Below, piece after piece: positions 10,129 through 18,808 of a stretch of 64,000 bases of DNA (position 1 is the stretch's first letter; every line of letters begins with the position of its first letter). The notes under the pieces are model-generated. The model worked only from the letters and a program-made list of their open reading frames with translations, made no database searches and was not told the origin of the DNA. The DNA lies in the NCBI GenBank assembly GCA_963667715.1, contig OY763926.1, forward strand, positions 1 to 64,000. Reading direction: 5' to 3'. The stretch comes from JAFGDI01 sp963667715 (GTDB lineage Bacteria > Planctomycetota > Phycisphaerae > Sedimentisphaerales > SM23-30). The translations under genes and the position numbers were made by a program.

Positions 10129-11099
10129 TCTTTTGGATGAATCACTTTCTTTCTTATATTGTACTTTTTATTAATTGCAGACAATAAGCCAAAAACAGAT
10201 TTAGTTATAGCTGGAAATAATATTAATAGCCTAGTCTTAAATATATATCCGGTACTAAACAATTCACCAAATTCTAAGAGCATATCTTTGATCTTATACA
10301 CTCTATCATCAAATTTGGCACCTCTTATCCAATCTCTTATTCGTTTTTGAGCTACCGGCCTGAATCGCCCCCAGGCATTATTGGCTTTTGCTAATGCTAT
10401 ATGACTACTGACAAAATCTTTCTCCAGGCCATAGTCTTTTCTTTTTCTCGACAAACTGCCAGCTGTATCAATATAGTACAGCGATAAGATATTGTCAACG
10501 TAACCGATCGCAGGATATTTATATGCGATTCGATACCAGAGATCGGTATCCTCACTTATTTTGATATCGGTCCTGAACCCGCCTGTCTCTAACAAAATAT
10601 CCTTACTAATGAGCATCGCTCCGGTCCAGCTCACCTTACCAGCCAAAGTCATAGCAAAATAGTCACTATGCACTAGTATTTCAACATCTTCGTTCACGTC
10701 GGAACTGACATTTTCAATATTTTCACCCAATATTTTCTTATAATTGCCGGCACACCAATGAATTCCAGGGTTCTGCTTTAGCAGTTTTACCTGATATTCC
10801 AGCCGATGAGGCAAATATTCATCATCAGCATCGAGAAATGCGATCCAGTTTCCCTCGGCTGCATTTATGCCAGTGTTCCTGGCAGCTCCCGGTCCGGCAT
10901 TATCCTGGCAGATATATCTGATCTTGTCACCATATTTCGCCACCACATTGGACGTACCATCTACAGAGCCGTCATCTACTACAATTATTTCATATGCAGA
11001 ATATGTCTGCCCCAAAACGCTATCAATCGCCCGGCAGATATATTGCTCGCTGTTATAAGCTGGTATTACCACTGAAATTCTATAATTACCTTGTGACAT
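10125..11099 (-). CDS. GT2-family glycosyltransferase
   Basis: A 324-residue GT-A enzyme with SVVIPAYNSEQYI at the start, VVDDGSVDGT near residue 40, FLDADDEYLP near 90 and an EDTDLWYR segment near 180 that resembles the ED acid motif of GT2 enzymes. It is the first gene of the minus-strand glycosyltransferase run and faces uvrA divergently across 188 bp that should contain both promoters. It is similar along its length to the GT2 at 8314-9309. Confidence 0.88.
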   Translation of the reverse strand: MSQGNYRISVVIPAYNSEQYICRAIDSVLGQTYSAYEIIVVDDGSVDGTSNVVAKYGDKIRYICQDNAGPGAARNTGINAAEGNWIAFLDADDEYLPHRLEYQVKLLKQNPGIHWCAGNYKKILGENIENVSSDVNEDVEILVHSDYFAMTLAGKVSWTGAMLISKDILLETGGFRTDIKISEDTDLWYRIAYKYPAIGYVDNILSLYYIDTAGSLSRKRKDYGLEKDFVSSHIALAKANNAWGRFRPVAQKRIRDWIRGAKFDDRVYKIKDMLLEFGELFSTGYIFKTRLLILFPAITKSVFGLLSAINKKYNIRKKVIHPKD

Positions 11100-11287
11100 T
11101 AGTGGAATTATACCATAAAACCCAGGTTAAAACCATATCATTGTAAGACTTTTGTAAACAGTAACTTACATATCTAACAGCACAACATTGGGCTTTTTTA
11201 CTTCACCTTATGATTGTTTTATGATATCATTGAAAAATTGGTAAATATTGACTGAGACTGAATACTATATACCATTTTGGACAAAGC

Positions 11288-14092
11288 ATGGTAAATAAAT
11301 ATATTACAGTAAAAGGAGCGAAAGAACATAACCTTAGATCTGTCAATGTTGACATACCTCGCGACAAGCTGGTTGTGATCACCGGCCTAAGCGGATCAGG
11401 TAAAAGTTCTCTAGCTTTTGACACAATTTTCGCAGAAGGACAACGTAAATACGTAGAATCGCTATCGGCCTATGCACGCCAGTTCCTGGAGCAGATGCAA
11501 AAGCCAGATGTTGAAAGTATTGAGGGGCTTCCCCCGACAATATCTATTGAACAGCGAAGCGGTGGCAGAAATCCGCGTTCTACTGTTGCTACGACCACCG
11601 AGATCTACGACTATCTCAGGCTGCTATTCGCACGGGTAGGTAAACCTCATTGCTATATATGTGGTAAGCCCATCGAGAGCCAGCATGCCGGAAAGATCGT
11701 TGATGACCTGCTCGAAAATGATACCGGCAAAAAAATATACATCTGTGCACCGCTGGTCAGCGGCCAAAAAGGTGAGCATGTAGATGTTATAAACAGGATA
11801 CAGCGTGACGGCTTCGTCCGTGCCAGGATCGACGGCAAAGTTTGCGAGATAAAAGACGCACCTGAGCTGAAAAAGACCGTTGCCCATACAATAGAAGCGG
11901 TAGTCGACAGACTGGCCGTTAAGGATTCCATACGCAGACGAATCGCTGACTCTGTTGAGCTGGCCCTAAAGCAGAGCGATGGTACGGTACTCATCTTAAA
12001 AGAAGTTTCCGAATGTAAGTGGGAAGAACACACATACAGTTCTAAGTATGCTTGTGTCGATCACCCGGAAGCCGCTATGCCGGAGTTGTCTCCTCGCTGT
12101 TTTAGTTTTAACAGTCCATACGGCGCATGTCGCAGCTGTGATGGTCTGGGCACGATCCAGGAATTTGACGAAGATCTAATTGTGCCGGACGATGAGCTAT
12201 CACTGGAAGATGGTGCTATCGACGCCTGGCGTAAAGGCGGCAAGAGAATGAACATATTCTATAACCGCCTGATAAAATCATTCTGTAAAGAATTTGATGT
12301 CAGTCCGGACACACCATATAAAAGCATACCAGCAAAGATAAAGCGCATCCTTATCCACGGCTCTACACCAGATGGTAAAGGCCCGGAATTTGAAGGTGTT
12401 ATCCCTAACCTGATGAGAAGGTTCAAGACCACCGACAGCGAATTTGTAAAAGCCAGACTGCACGGCTATATGTCTGAGCAGCCTTGTCAGGTATGTAACG
12501 GCGCCAGACTAAGACCAGAATCATTATCTGTTCTCATAAATAATAAAAATATCCATGACATAGTCCAGATGAGTATTCTTCAGGCTAAAGACTTTTTTGA
12601 AGACCTGACTTTCTCAAAGGAAGCTACTGTCATTGCCGAACCAATCTTGAAAGAAGTTCGCAACCGTCTAAAGTTCTTATCGAACGTTGGATTGGGTTAC
12701 TTGACACTTAACCGCCGCAGCGGCACACTCTCTGGCGGAGAAGCACAGCGAATCAGGCTAGCGACCCAGGTCGGTTCTGCTCTGGTTGGCGTATGCTATG
12801 TACTGGACGAGCCATCTATCGGCCTGCACCAGAAGGATAATGAAAAGCTTATCCATACAATGAGAAACCTGGCCGACCTTGGCAATTCTGTACTGGTAGT
12901 AGAGCATGACGAAGACACTATGTACGCTGCGGATCACATTATTGACGTTGGCCCTGGTGCCGGCCATCGCGGTGGCCAGATAGTTGCTCAGGGTAATGTA
13001 GAAGAGATAAAAAACACCGAAAGGTCTATCACCGGCCAATACCTTGCTGGTATCAGACAGATCAAGCTCCCTGAAAAGAGACGCAAGGTTAACCTAAAGT
13101 ATTCCGTATCAATTAAAGGTGTCGAACAGAACAACCTAAAGAATGTTGACGTTATCTTCCCGCTGGAAACCTTCACTTGCGTTACCGGCGTAAGTGGCTC
13201 AGGTAAAAGCTCACTGGTCAGACAAGTTCTTCTGCCAGCTATGATGAGAAAACTATATAACTCAAAAGAAAAGCCGGGTAAGTTTAAAAAGCTCGTCGGT
13301 ATGAACAGAGTTGATAAGGTTATCCAGATCGACCAGAGCCCGATCGGCAGAACGCCAAGATCAAACCCGGCAACCTATACTGGTGTATTCGATCTTATCA
13401 GACAGCTGTTTAGTAAAACCAGAGATGCCAGGATAAGAGGATATTCGCCGGGACGGTTCAGCTTTAATGTCAAAGGCGGTCGCTGTGAATATTGTCAAGG
13501 ACAAGGTACCAAGAAAATCGAAATGCATTTCCTGCCAGATGTTTATGTTGAATGTGAGCAGTGTAAAGGCACACGCTATAACAAAGAAACTCTCGACATT
13601 AAATATCGCGGTATGAATATCGCTGACGTCCTGAATATGTCAGTGGCAGAAGCTATTGATTTCTTCGATAGTTTCCCGAAAGTTAAACAGATGCTCAGAG
13701 CCCTGCACGATGTAGGCTTGAGCTACATAGCACTTGGTCAGGCATCAACCACCCTTTCCGGTGGCGAAGCCCAGCGTGTTAAGCTGGCTTCTGAGCTGGG
13801 TAAAAACAGCACCGGCCACACCTTCTACGTTCTGGATGAGCCGACAACCGGTCTTCATATGGCCGATATTCACAACCTGCTTAACGTGCTTAACAGGCTG
13901 GTTGATAAAGGCAATACCGTTGTAGTGATCGAACATAATCTCGACGTGATAAAGGTTGCAGACCATATTATTGACCTGGGTCCTAACGGCGGTGACGGCG
14001 GCGGCCAGATAATTGCCACCGGCACTCCAGAAGAGATCAGTCTTGTACCAGATAGCTATACCGGCCAATACGTAATACAAAAACTTAAGTAA
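11288..14092 (+). CDS. uvrA: excinuclease ABC subunit A
   Basis: A 934-residue UvrA, the damage-recognition ATPase of nucleotide excision repair, of normal length. Both ATP-binding cassettes are complete: Walker A GLSGSGKSS near residue 32 and GVSGSGKSS near residue 640, and two LSGGEAQR signatures. The central zinc-hook finger GGRCEYCQGQG...ECEQCKG is intact. The first, insertion-domain finger departs from the usual four Cys: where C-x2-C is common this protein reads ACVDH, with a later ACRSC, so it may be a CCCH finger. It stands alone, followed by a clear terminator at 14133-14162. Confidence 0.97.
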   Translation: MVNKYITVKGAKEHNLRSVNVDIPRDKLVVITGLSGSGKSSLAFDTIFAEGQRKYVESLSAYARQFLEQMQKPDVESIEGLPPTISIEQRSGGRNPRSTVATTTEIYDYLRLLFARVGKPHCYICGKPIESQHAGKIVDDLLENDTGKKIYICAPLVSGQKGEHVDVINRIQRDGFVRARIDGKVCEIKDAPELKKTVAHTIEAVVDRLAVKDSIRRRIADSVELALKQSDGTVLILKEVSECKWEEHTYSSKYACVDHPEAAMPELSPRCFSFNSPYGACRSCDGLGTIQEFDEDLIVPDDELSLEDGAIDAWRKGGKRMNIFYNRLIKSFCKEFDVSPDTPYKSIPAKIKRILIHGSTPDGKGPEFEGVIPNLMRRFKTTDSEFVKARLHGYMSEQPCQVCNGARLRPESLSVLINNKNIHDIVQMSILQAKDFFEDLTFSKEATVIAEPILKEVRNRLKFLSNVGLGYLTLNRRSGTLSGGEAQRIRLATQVGSALVGVCYVLDEPSIGLHQKDNEKLIHTMRNLADLGNSVLVVEHDEDTMYAADHIIDVGPGAGHRGGQIVAQGNVEEIKNTERSITGQYLAGIRQIKLPEKRRKVNLKYSVSIKGVEQNNLKNVDVIFPLETFTCVTGVSGSGKSSLVRQVLLPAMMRKLYNSKEKPGKFKKLVGMNRVDKVIQIDQSPIGRTPRSNPATYTGVFDLIRQLFSKTRDARIRGYSPGRFSFNVKGGRCEYCQGQGTKKIEMHFLPDVYVECEQCKGTRYNKETLDIKYRGMNIADVLNMSVAEAIDFFDSFPKVKQMLRALHDVGLSYIALGQASTTLSGGEAQRVKLASELGKNSTGHTFYVLDEPTTGLHMADIHNLLNVLNRLVDKGNTVVVIEHNLDVIKVADHIIDLGPNGGDGGGQIIATGTPEEISLVPDSYTGQYVIQKLK

Positions 14093-14132
14093 TAACTAAG
14101 TTATTACCTATATAATATGATTCGAGCCAAAG

Positions 14133-14162
14133 CAGTTGTGTATTATGCACAACTGTTTTTTT
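14133..14162 (+). terminator. rho-independent terminator after uvrA
   Basis: CAGTTGTG (14133-14140) and CACAACTG (14148-14155) form a perfect 8-bp stem with a 7-base loop, followed by seven T. Confidence 0.82.
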
Positions 14163-14577
14163 ACATACACACCAAATTCAGCATTTGCTGACCCAATATT
14201 ACATATTTTCCCATTCGCTTCACAAAAACCCCTTAAAAATAACACTATAGTGTTTCAGGATAATTATTTTCTACACTTCAAAACCAAGTTTAGTCCTATA
14301 ACTTTTTGCTGTAAAAGAAAAAAACACAACTTTTTAACATCATAGTAAAATTTTTGTTGTCCAAGTTATAGATGATATAAAACGTTAAAATAACTGCCCT
14401 TATATCATTTGCTATAATAATAACATCCGATTTAGCAGTTAAAATCGCCAAAAACAGGCTTATAATCGCTATATTCTAACAGGCAAACTGTGAGAAATCT
14501 TCATGCATCCAATAATAATATCCGATAAACATTCAGCAGGGTAAGGAAAGGATTATTACTCTCAATGTGGAATCAAA
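14163..14577. other. non-coding stretch between uvrA terminator and the small Cys-rich gene
   Basis: Very AT-rich with no convincing gene. TATAAT hexamers occur at 14413-14418 and 14461-14466 and either could be a -10 for the downstream small gene, but neither has a good -35. I see no RNA gene. Confidence 0.4.
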
Positions 14578-14799
14578 ATGCCTAAAAAGGCGAAAAATGA
14601 AAAGGAAAAAACAATGAGATGTCCCTATCTGATTTCAGATGAGCTCCATTGTGACAAACAGTTAGGTAAAGACGGATCGGATCATGCAAAAGAGCTCTGC
14701 AATGATCAGTATCTATTCTGCCATCACTTTCTTGAACTATGCCATCAAAAGCAGAAACAGAAAATGTTTGCAGAACAAAAGGAGTTACTGTTTGTCTAA
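14578..14799 (+). CDS. small Cys/His-rich hypothetical protein
   Basis: A 73-residue protein, or 61 residues if translation begins at the ATG at 14614, which has a well-placed AAGGA ribosome site. From that start it reads MRCPYLISDEL and then places Cys residues in the order C-x9-C-x15-C-x6-C-x6-C with a neighbouring HH pair. This resembles short CPY...C...C-type proteins of unknown function that I associate with anaerobes, possibly metal-binding. The N-terminal dozen residues of the longer form are Lys-rich. It lies about 100 bp before the Xer recombinase gene on the same strand. No function is known to me. Confidence 0.6.
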   Translation: MPKKAKNEKEKTMRCPYLISDELHCDKQLGKDGSDHAKELCNDQYLFCHHFLELCHQKQKQKMFAEQKELLFV

Positions 14800-14899
14800 G
14801 CGGTTAACTGATATAATCTAGCGCATATCTGCAATGTTGCATATCGGTTGTCCACTAAAACAAAAATAACAAATTAAGAAGAAGTTGGAATATAGAGTC

Positions 14900-15847
14900 A
14901 TGAGATTTTTTCAAGAAAATGAGAAGAAGTTGGAAAAATGGCCGGATTCTGAAATTGAAACCTTCCTCCATTATCTTTGTGTGGAAGGCGGACTAGCCGG
15001 CAACACCATAATGTCATATCGTAGAGATCTACGCAGATTTACTAAATTTGCAGAGCTTAACGGTCTGACATTACCTGATCACATCAACCCGCAGACAGCC
15101 AGAGATTTTGTAAAGTGGCTTTCTCATCCGGTAGAAGGAGATCACGCAGAACTGTCAGAAGCGACCATAGCGCGACATGTAGTAACACTAAGAATGTTCA
15201 TGCGCTATCACAAGCTTACAGGCAGTACTAAAACTGATCTCTGTGACCTGATGGAGTCACCCAGAACATGGCAGAAGATCCCGCGGGTTTTAACAAAAGA
15301 GCAGGCCGCAAATCTGGTCAGCTCAATAAATCCAAACGATCCATTATATCTGAGAGACAAGGCACTACTGGAACTTCTATATGCTACCGGCATGAGAGCT
15401 TCAGAGGCAGCATCATTGAATCTTAATGATATCAATTTTAAGATCGGTTACTTGAGATGTGTTGGCAAAGGTAATAAAGAAAGAGTTATTCCTATCCATA
15501 AGTACGCTATTGATGTACTGCACGACTATGTCAGAAATCTTAGACTTGACCTTACCCAGAAAACTAATTGCAGAAAGCTATTTGTTTCTAAGAGCGGTCG
15601 GGAACTATCTCGAATTGAGATCTGGCGTATTGTCAAAAAAGCAGCGGCCAAAGCTGGTCTCAATGGCAAAGTAACCCCACACACATTACGTCATTGTTTT
15701 GGTACCCACCTGCTTCAGGGTGGTGCCGACCTGAGAAGTGTGCAGGAAATGCTCGGTCACGCCGACCTAAGCACAACCCAGATATATACTCATGTTAATC
15801 ATGAGCATTTAAGGAATATGCATCGGAAATATCATCCGATGGGATAA
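14900..15847 (+). CDS. xerD: tyrosine recombinase, XerC/XerD type
   Basis: A 315-residue site-specific recombinase of the family that resolves chromosome dimers at dif. The N-terminal SAM-like core-binding domain covers about residues 20-105. All catalytic residues are present, counting from the ATG at 14900: Arg166 (TGMRASE), Lys190 (GKGNK), His261 and Arg264 (HTLRH), His287 (LGHADL) and Tyr296 (IYTHV). A TTG at 14885 would add five residues but has poorly spaced ribosome-binding bases. Length and lack of phage neighbours favour a housekeeping Xer protein over an integrase; XerC and XerD cannot be told apart with certainty here. Confidence 0.88.
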   Translation: MRFFQENEKKLEKWPDSEIETFLHYLCVEGGLAGNTIMSYRRDLRRFTKFAELNGLTLPDHINPQTARDFVKWLSHPVEGDHAELSEATIARHVVTLRMFMRYHKLTGSTKTDLCDLMESPRTWQKIPRVLTKEQAANLVSSINPNDPLYLRDKALLELLYATGMRASEAASLNLNDINFKIGYLRCVGKGNKERVIPIHKYAIDVLHDYVRNLRLDLTQKTNCRKLFVSKSGRELSRIEIWRIVKKAAAKAGLNGKVTPHTLRHCFGTHLLQGGADLRSVQEMLGHADLSTTQIYTHVNHEHLRNMHRKYHPMG

Positions 15848-15884
15848 GGAATATAGCAGAAATATCCCCCCCACCCCATTTCCT

Positions 15885-16012
15885 GGGTATCTCTATAAAA
15901 TTGATTTATCATTGTGGTTTGTACTACAAATAATTATTTGTCTAGCCCATTTACAAACCTGTGTCACAGACACAACAAATAAATTGATTTTTGTGAGATA
16001 CCCAATTTTTTT
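15885..16012. repeat. imperfect 25-bp inverted repeat with T-run
   Basis: Arms at 15885-15909 and 15979-16003 share GGGTATCTC/GAGATACCC and an A/T-rich inner part, about 20 of 25 positions pairing, enclosing 69 bp. Seven T follow at 16006-16012. The spacer holds a smaller TGTGTC/GACACA hairpin. It may end xerD transcription or be the relic of a small non-autonomous element; I cannot decide which. Confidence 0.55.
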
Positions 16013-16038
16013 ATATCCACGCCTAAATATCACATAAT

Positions 16039-16068
16039 TTGCAAAGTGTTATGTTTTAATGCTATAAT
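16039..16068 (+). promoter_or_regulatory. sigma70-type promoter of the APC permease gene
   Basis: TTGCAA (16039-16044), an 18-bp spacer, then TATAAT (16063-16068), 48 bp before the ATG at 16116. Confidence 0.5.
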
Positions 16069-16115
16069 TTAAAAGAAGTATATAGTAATTTCAGTTCTTT
16101 CCGATAACCAGAAAT

Positions 16116-17414
16116 ATGACAGAAGCAACAGACAAGGACAAAACCGAACTGAGGCGTGCCTTGGGCATCTCTGATGCAACACTTATGGGACTGGGTTCCA
16201 TACTTGGAACAGGAGTGTTTGTAAGTATTGCAATAGCTGCCGGAATAGCCGGTGCAAATGTTGTTTTTTGTATAGTGCTGGCAGGGCTGGTAGCTATGTG
16301 TAATGCATTTAGCAGTGCACAGCTTGCAGCTGCAACTCCGGTAAGCGGCGGAACTTATGAGTATGGTTACCGATATCTTCACCCCTATGCAGGTTTTGTT
16401 GCCGGCTGGTTGTTCATGGCTGCTAAAAGCGCATCAGCCGCCACTGCAGCTCTAGGATTTGCCGGATACCTATCAGCATATTTCCATTTGCCCGGCTACA
16501 GTATAATCCCACTTGCCCTGGCAGCCTGCTTTGCTCTGACACTACTAATAAAAAAAGGTATAAAGAAATCAAGCTTCATTAATATTACTATCGTTTCTTT
16601 TACTATCATATCACTGCTATACTTTATTATTGCAGGATCAAGTTATGCTTTCAACAATGGAAAATCATATCTCACCTTTTACATACCGATGAACTTTGGT
16701 TCTATAGGGAATTTTCTCAATGCCACAGCACTAATGTTTGTTGCATACACCGGCTATGGCAGAATTGCAACAATGAGTGAAGAAGTGGTTGAACCAAGGC
16801 TGACTATTCCAGTATCCATTTTATCCTCATTAATAATATCATCACTTATATACATTGGAGTTGCGATAGTAGCAGTTGGTATCGCTGGCAGCGAATTTTT
16901 AAGCACGACAACAGAAAAAAATATAGCACCTTTGGAATCAATAGCAGAAGGTTTTACATATGGTCACGCCCGGCAAATAATAGCATTCGGCGCAATTACA
17001 GCTATGCTGGGTGTACTGCTCAATCTTATCCTTGGTCTGTCCAGAGTTTTACTGGCTATGTCCAGACGCGGCGATATGCCAGAGTCTTTATCAGAAATAA
17101 ACAATACCAGCAGCTCTCCTGAAAAAGCTGTAATTACTGTTGGAATAATCATTTGCATTATCATTTTTGTTGGCAATGTAAAAACAACCTGGTCTTTTAG
17201 TGCATTTACAGTACTGATATACTATGCTATCACCAACCTGGCCGCTATCCGTATGCCACGCCATAAAAGATTGTATCCGGTACATTTTTCATACGCAGGC
17301 CTGATAGGATGTATGGGCCTGGCATTTTGGATCGAACCAATAATCTGGTTTTCGGGAATCATATTGATTCTAGTTGGTTTTATCTGGAAACTTATGCTGC
17401 CGAATAATCAGTAA
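16116..17414 (+). CDS. APC-family amino acid permease
   Basis: A 432-residue inner-membrane transporter of the amino acid-polyamine-organocation superfamily with about 12 hydrophobic segments. The first helix carries the substrate-binding GLGSILGTGVF motif (near residues 26-36), where TM1 unwinds in this family, and a GYGRIATMSEEV stretch near residue 220 matches the family's consensus around TM6-7. It likely imports an amino acid with protons or sodium; the substrate is not readable. A plausible promoter lies at 16039-16068. The next gene, of unknown function, follows on the same strand. Confidence 0.85.
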   Translation: MTEATDKDKTELRRALGISDATLMGLGSILGTGVFVSIAIAAGIAGANVVFCIVLAGLVAMCNAFSSAQLAAATPVSGGTYEYGYRYLHPYAGFVAGWLFMAAKSASAATAALGFAGYLSAYFHLPGYSIIPLALAACFALTLLIKKGIKKSSFINITIVSFTIISLLYFIIAGSSYAFNNGKSYLTFYIPMNFGSIGNFLNATALMFVAYTGYGRIATMSEEVVEPRLTIPVSILSSLIISSLIYIGVAIVAVGIAGSEFLSTTTEKNIAPLESIAEGFTYGHARQIIAFGAITAMLGVLLNLILGLSRVLLAMSRRGDMPESLSEINNTSSSPEKAVITVGIIICIIIFVGNVKTTWSFSAFTVLIYYAITNLAAIRMPRHKRLYPVHFSYAGLIGCMGLAFWIEPIIWFSGIILILVGFIWKLMLPNNQ

Positions 17415-17581
17415 GCCCTTTAAATTAATAATTGGCAAATCTCAATCAAGTTTCATTCTTTTACCCGATACCTATTAATAAGTATTGTTGTCGACTGACA
17501 ATCAGTCAGAACGACAATAATATTGTTTTATTAATTTTGGCCGCACCAGATAGCAGCCACTATTACGATAGGAAGGTAAAA

Positions 17582-18529
17582 ATGAATTACGATAATAGCG
17601 GAGTCCACCAGTGGCATTTTCGCCATGATGCATTGGAAGCATTTAATAGTTTTTCTGCGGCAAGAAACCTGTTCTTCTGGATAACATTAATTTGCATGCT
17701 GCTAATTCAAGGAGTATTTTTCTCTATTGATCGTGGCGTTATTAATGCTGCACTGGACATGCCAGAACAGCAAAAAAAAATTGAGCAAACTCAACCTGTT
17801 CAGGCACTGCCTGGAGAAACCACCCAACAGGATGGAAATTCACATCAGGAAGAGATCAATTTTCAGCAACAAAACAAAGCCAAATTCATCTTCTGCTCAC
17901 TACATACAACCACGACCGATAACACCGTAACCAGCGATACAGAAAAAGCTGAACCTACGCTTGCACCAACTGCAAGTGATATCGAAAATGCAAAAAGCAA
18001 CGCTAAACTAATTACCTCCTCGTTAAAAAGAATTATCGCTGGAGCAAATGTCGTTGTGGTATTTTCGGTCCTTATGTATTGTATATGTCTGTTTTTATCT
18101 ATTCAGTTGAGCCTGACAGGCAGTCTGGGAGGCATGGCGAATTCTGCCAGAGCATTTTTCTCTGCTTTCTTTGCCGCTCTACTTATAATACCATGGACCA
18201 AATCGATCTCACCAGGATTACCAACGATGCTATTTAGCTTCGATCAAGTTGTAAACTCTTATATAGCAAAGATTAGCCACAATTATGGATCGTATGGCGA
18301 GATACTTTATTATGCCAGATTCTGTGGACTTTGGGCAATAGTATTAATATTTATAATGCTCTCACAATGGCGAAGCTGTCAATCAGTTAAACAAATTACC
18401 CAGCGAGCACAGGAATGGAAAACAAAAAACCCTATCGAAGTTAAACCGTCAGCTATAGTGGAGACACCAAAGGTAGAACCAGAACTCAAAAACACGAGTG
18501 CTGGCGATGGAACTATCCCTTTAGCTTAA
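17582..18529 (+). CDS. multi-pass membrane protein of unknown function
   Basis: I chose the ATG at 17582 (315 residues) because AGGAAGG precedes it; a frame extending back to 17432 has no such site. Visible order: a hydrophilic N-terminus, one membrane segment near residues 28-48, a Gln/Thr-rich low-complexity linker to about residue 140, then three membrane segments between about 155 and 275 and a charged tail rich in Glu, Lys and Pro. I do not recognise a named family. The order of anchor, disordered linker and three-helix bundle suggests a membrane structural or regulatory part. It could share a transcript with the APC permease 167 bp upstream. Confidence 0.7.
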   Translation: MNYDNSGVHQWHFRHDALEAFNSFSAARNLFFWITLICMLLIQGVFFSIDRGVINAALDMPEQQKKIEQTQPVQALPGETTQQDGNSHQEEINFQQQNKAKFIFCSLHTTTTDNTVTSDTEKAEPTLAPTASDIENAKSNAKLITSSLKRIIAGANVVVVFSVLMYCICLFLSIQLSLTGSLGGMANSARAFFSAFFAALLIIPWTKSISPGLPTMLFSFDQVVNSYIAKISHNYGSYGEILYYARFCGLWAIVLIFIMLSQWRSCQSVKQITQRAQEWKTKNPIEVKPSAIVETPKVEPELKNTSAGDGTIPLA

Positions 18530-18583
18530 ATTAAAAATACATATACTTTTTTGAACTTTAGTGCCTTGTTGTGACGTATAGTC

Positions 18584-18808
18584 TATAATTGTTTTTAGTT
18601 ATATAAAAACTTTTTAATAAAGGCCTTATGATAAAAAACTGATATGAAAAATAATAAATCAGTTTTACAAACACTTTTAGAAGTGTCATAATAAACAAAG
18701 AAGAAATATAGAAACTAGGCCAGTAGATAAACTATAATATAAAACACTGGCTATAAATGTTTTATTGCAAATGTAACATAACACATTAAATAGATTTGGA
18801 GCAAAGTA
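18584..18808 (+). promoter_or_regulatory. leader with several small inverted repeats
   Basis: After a TATAAT at 18584-18589 the leader of the tandem kinase-like gene holds three short inverted repeats: AAAACTGAT/ATCAGTTTT (18635-18643, 18658-18666), ACACTT/AAGTGT (18671-18686) and GCCAGT/ACTGGC (18719-18724, 18746-18751). No known riboswitch class is recognised. Confidence 0.3.

Noticed and set aside
14115..14135. GATTCGAGCC, tRNA T-loop-like
   Set aside because: No acceptor, D or anticodon stem can be drawn on either strand.
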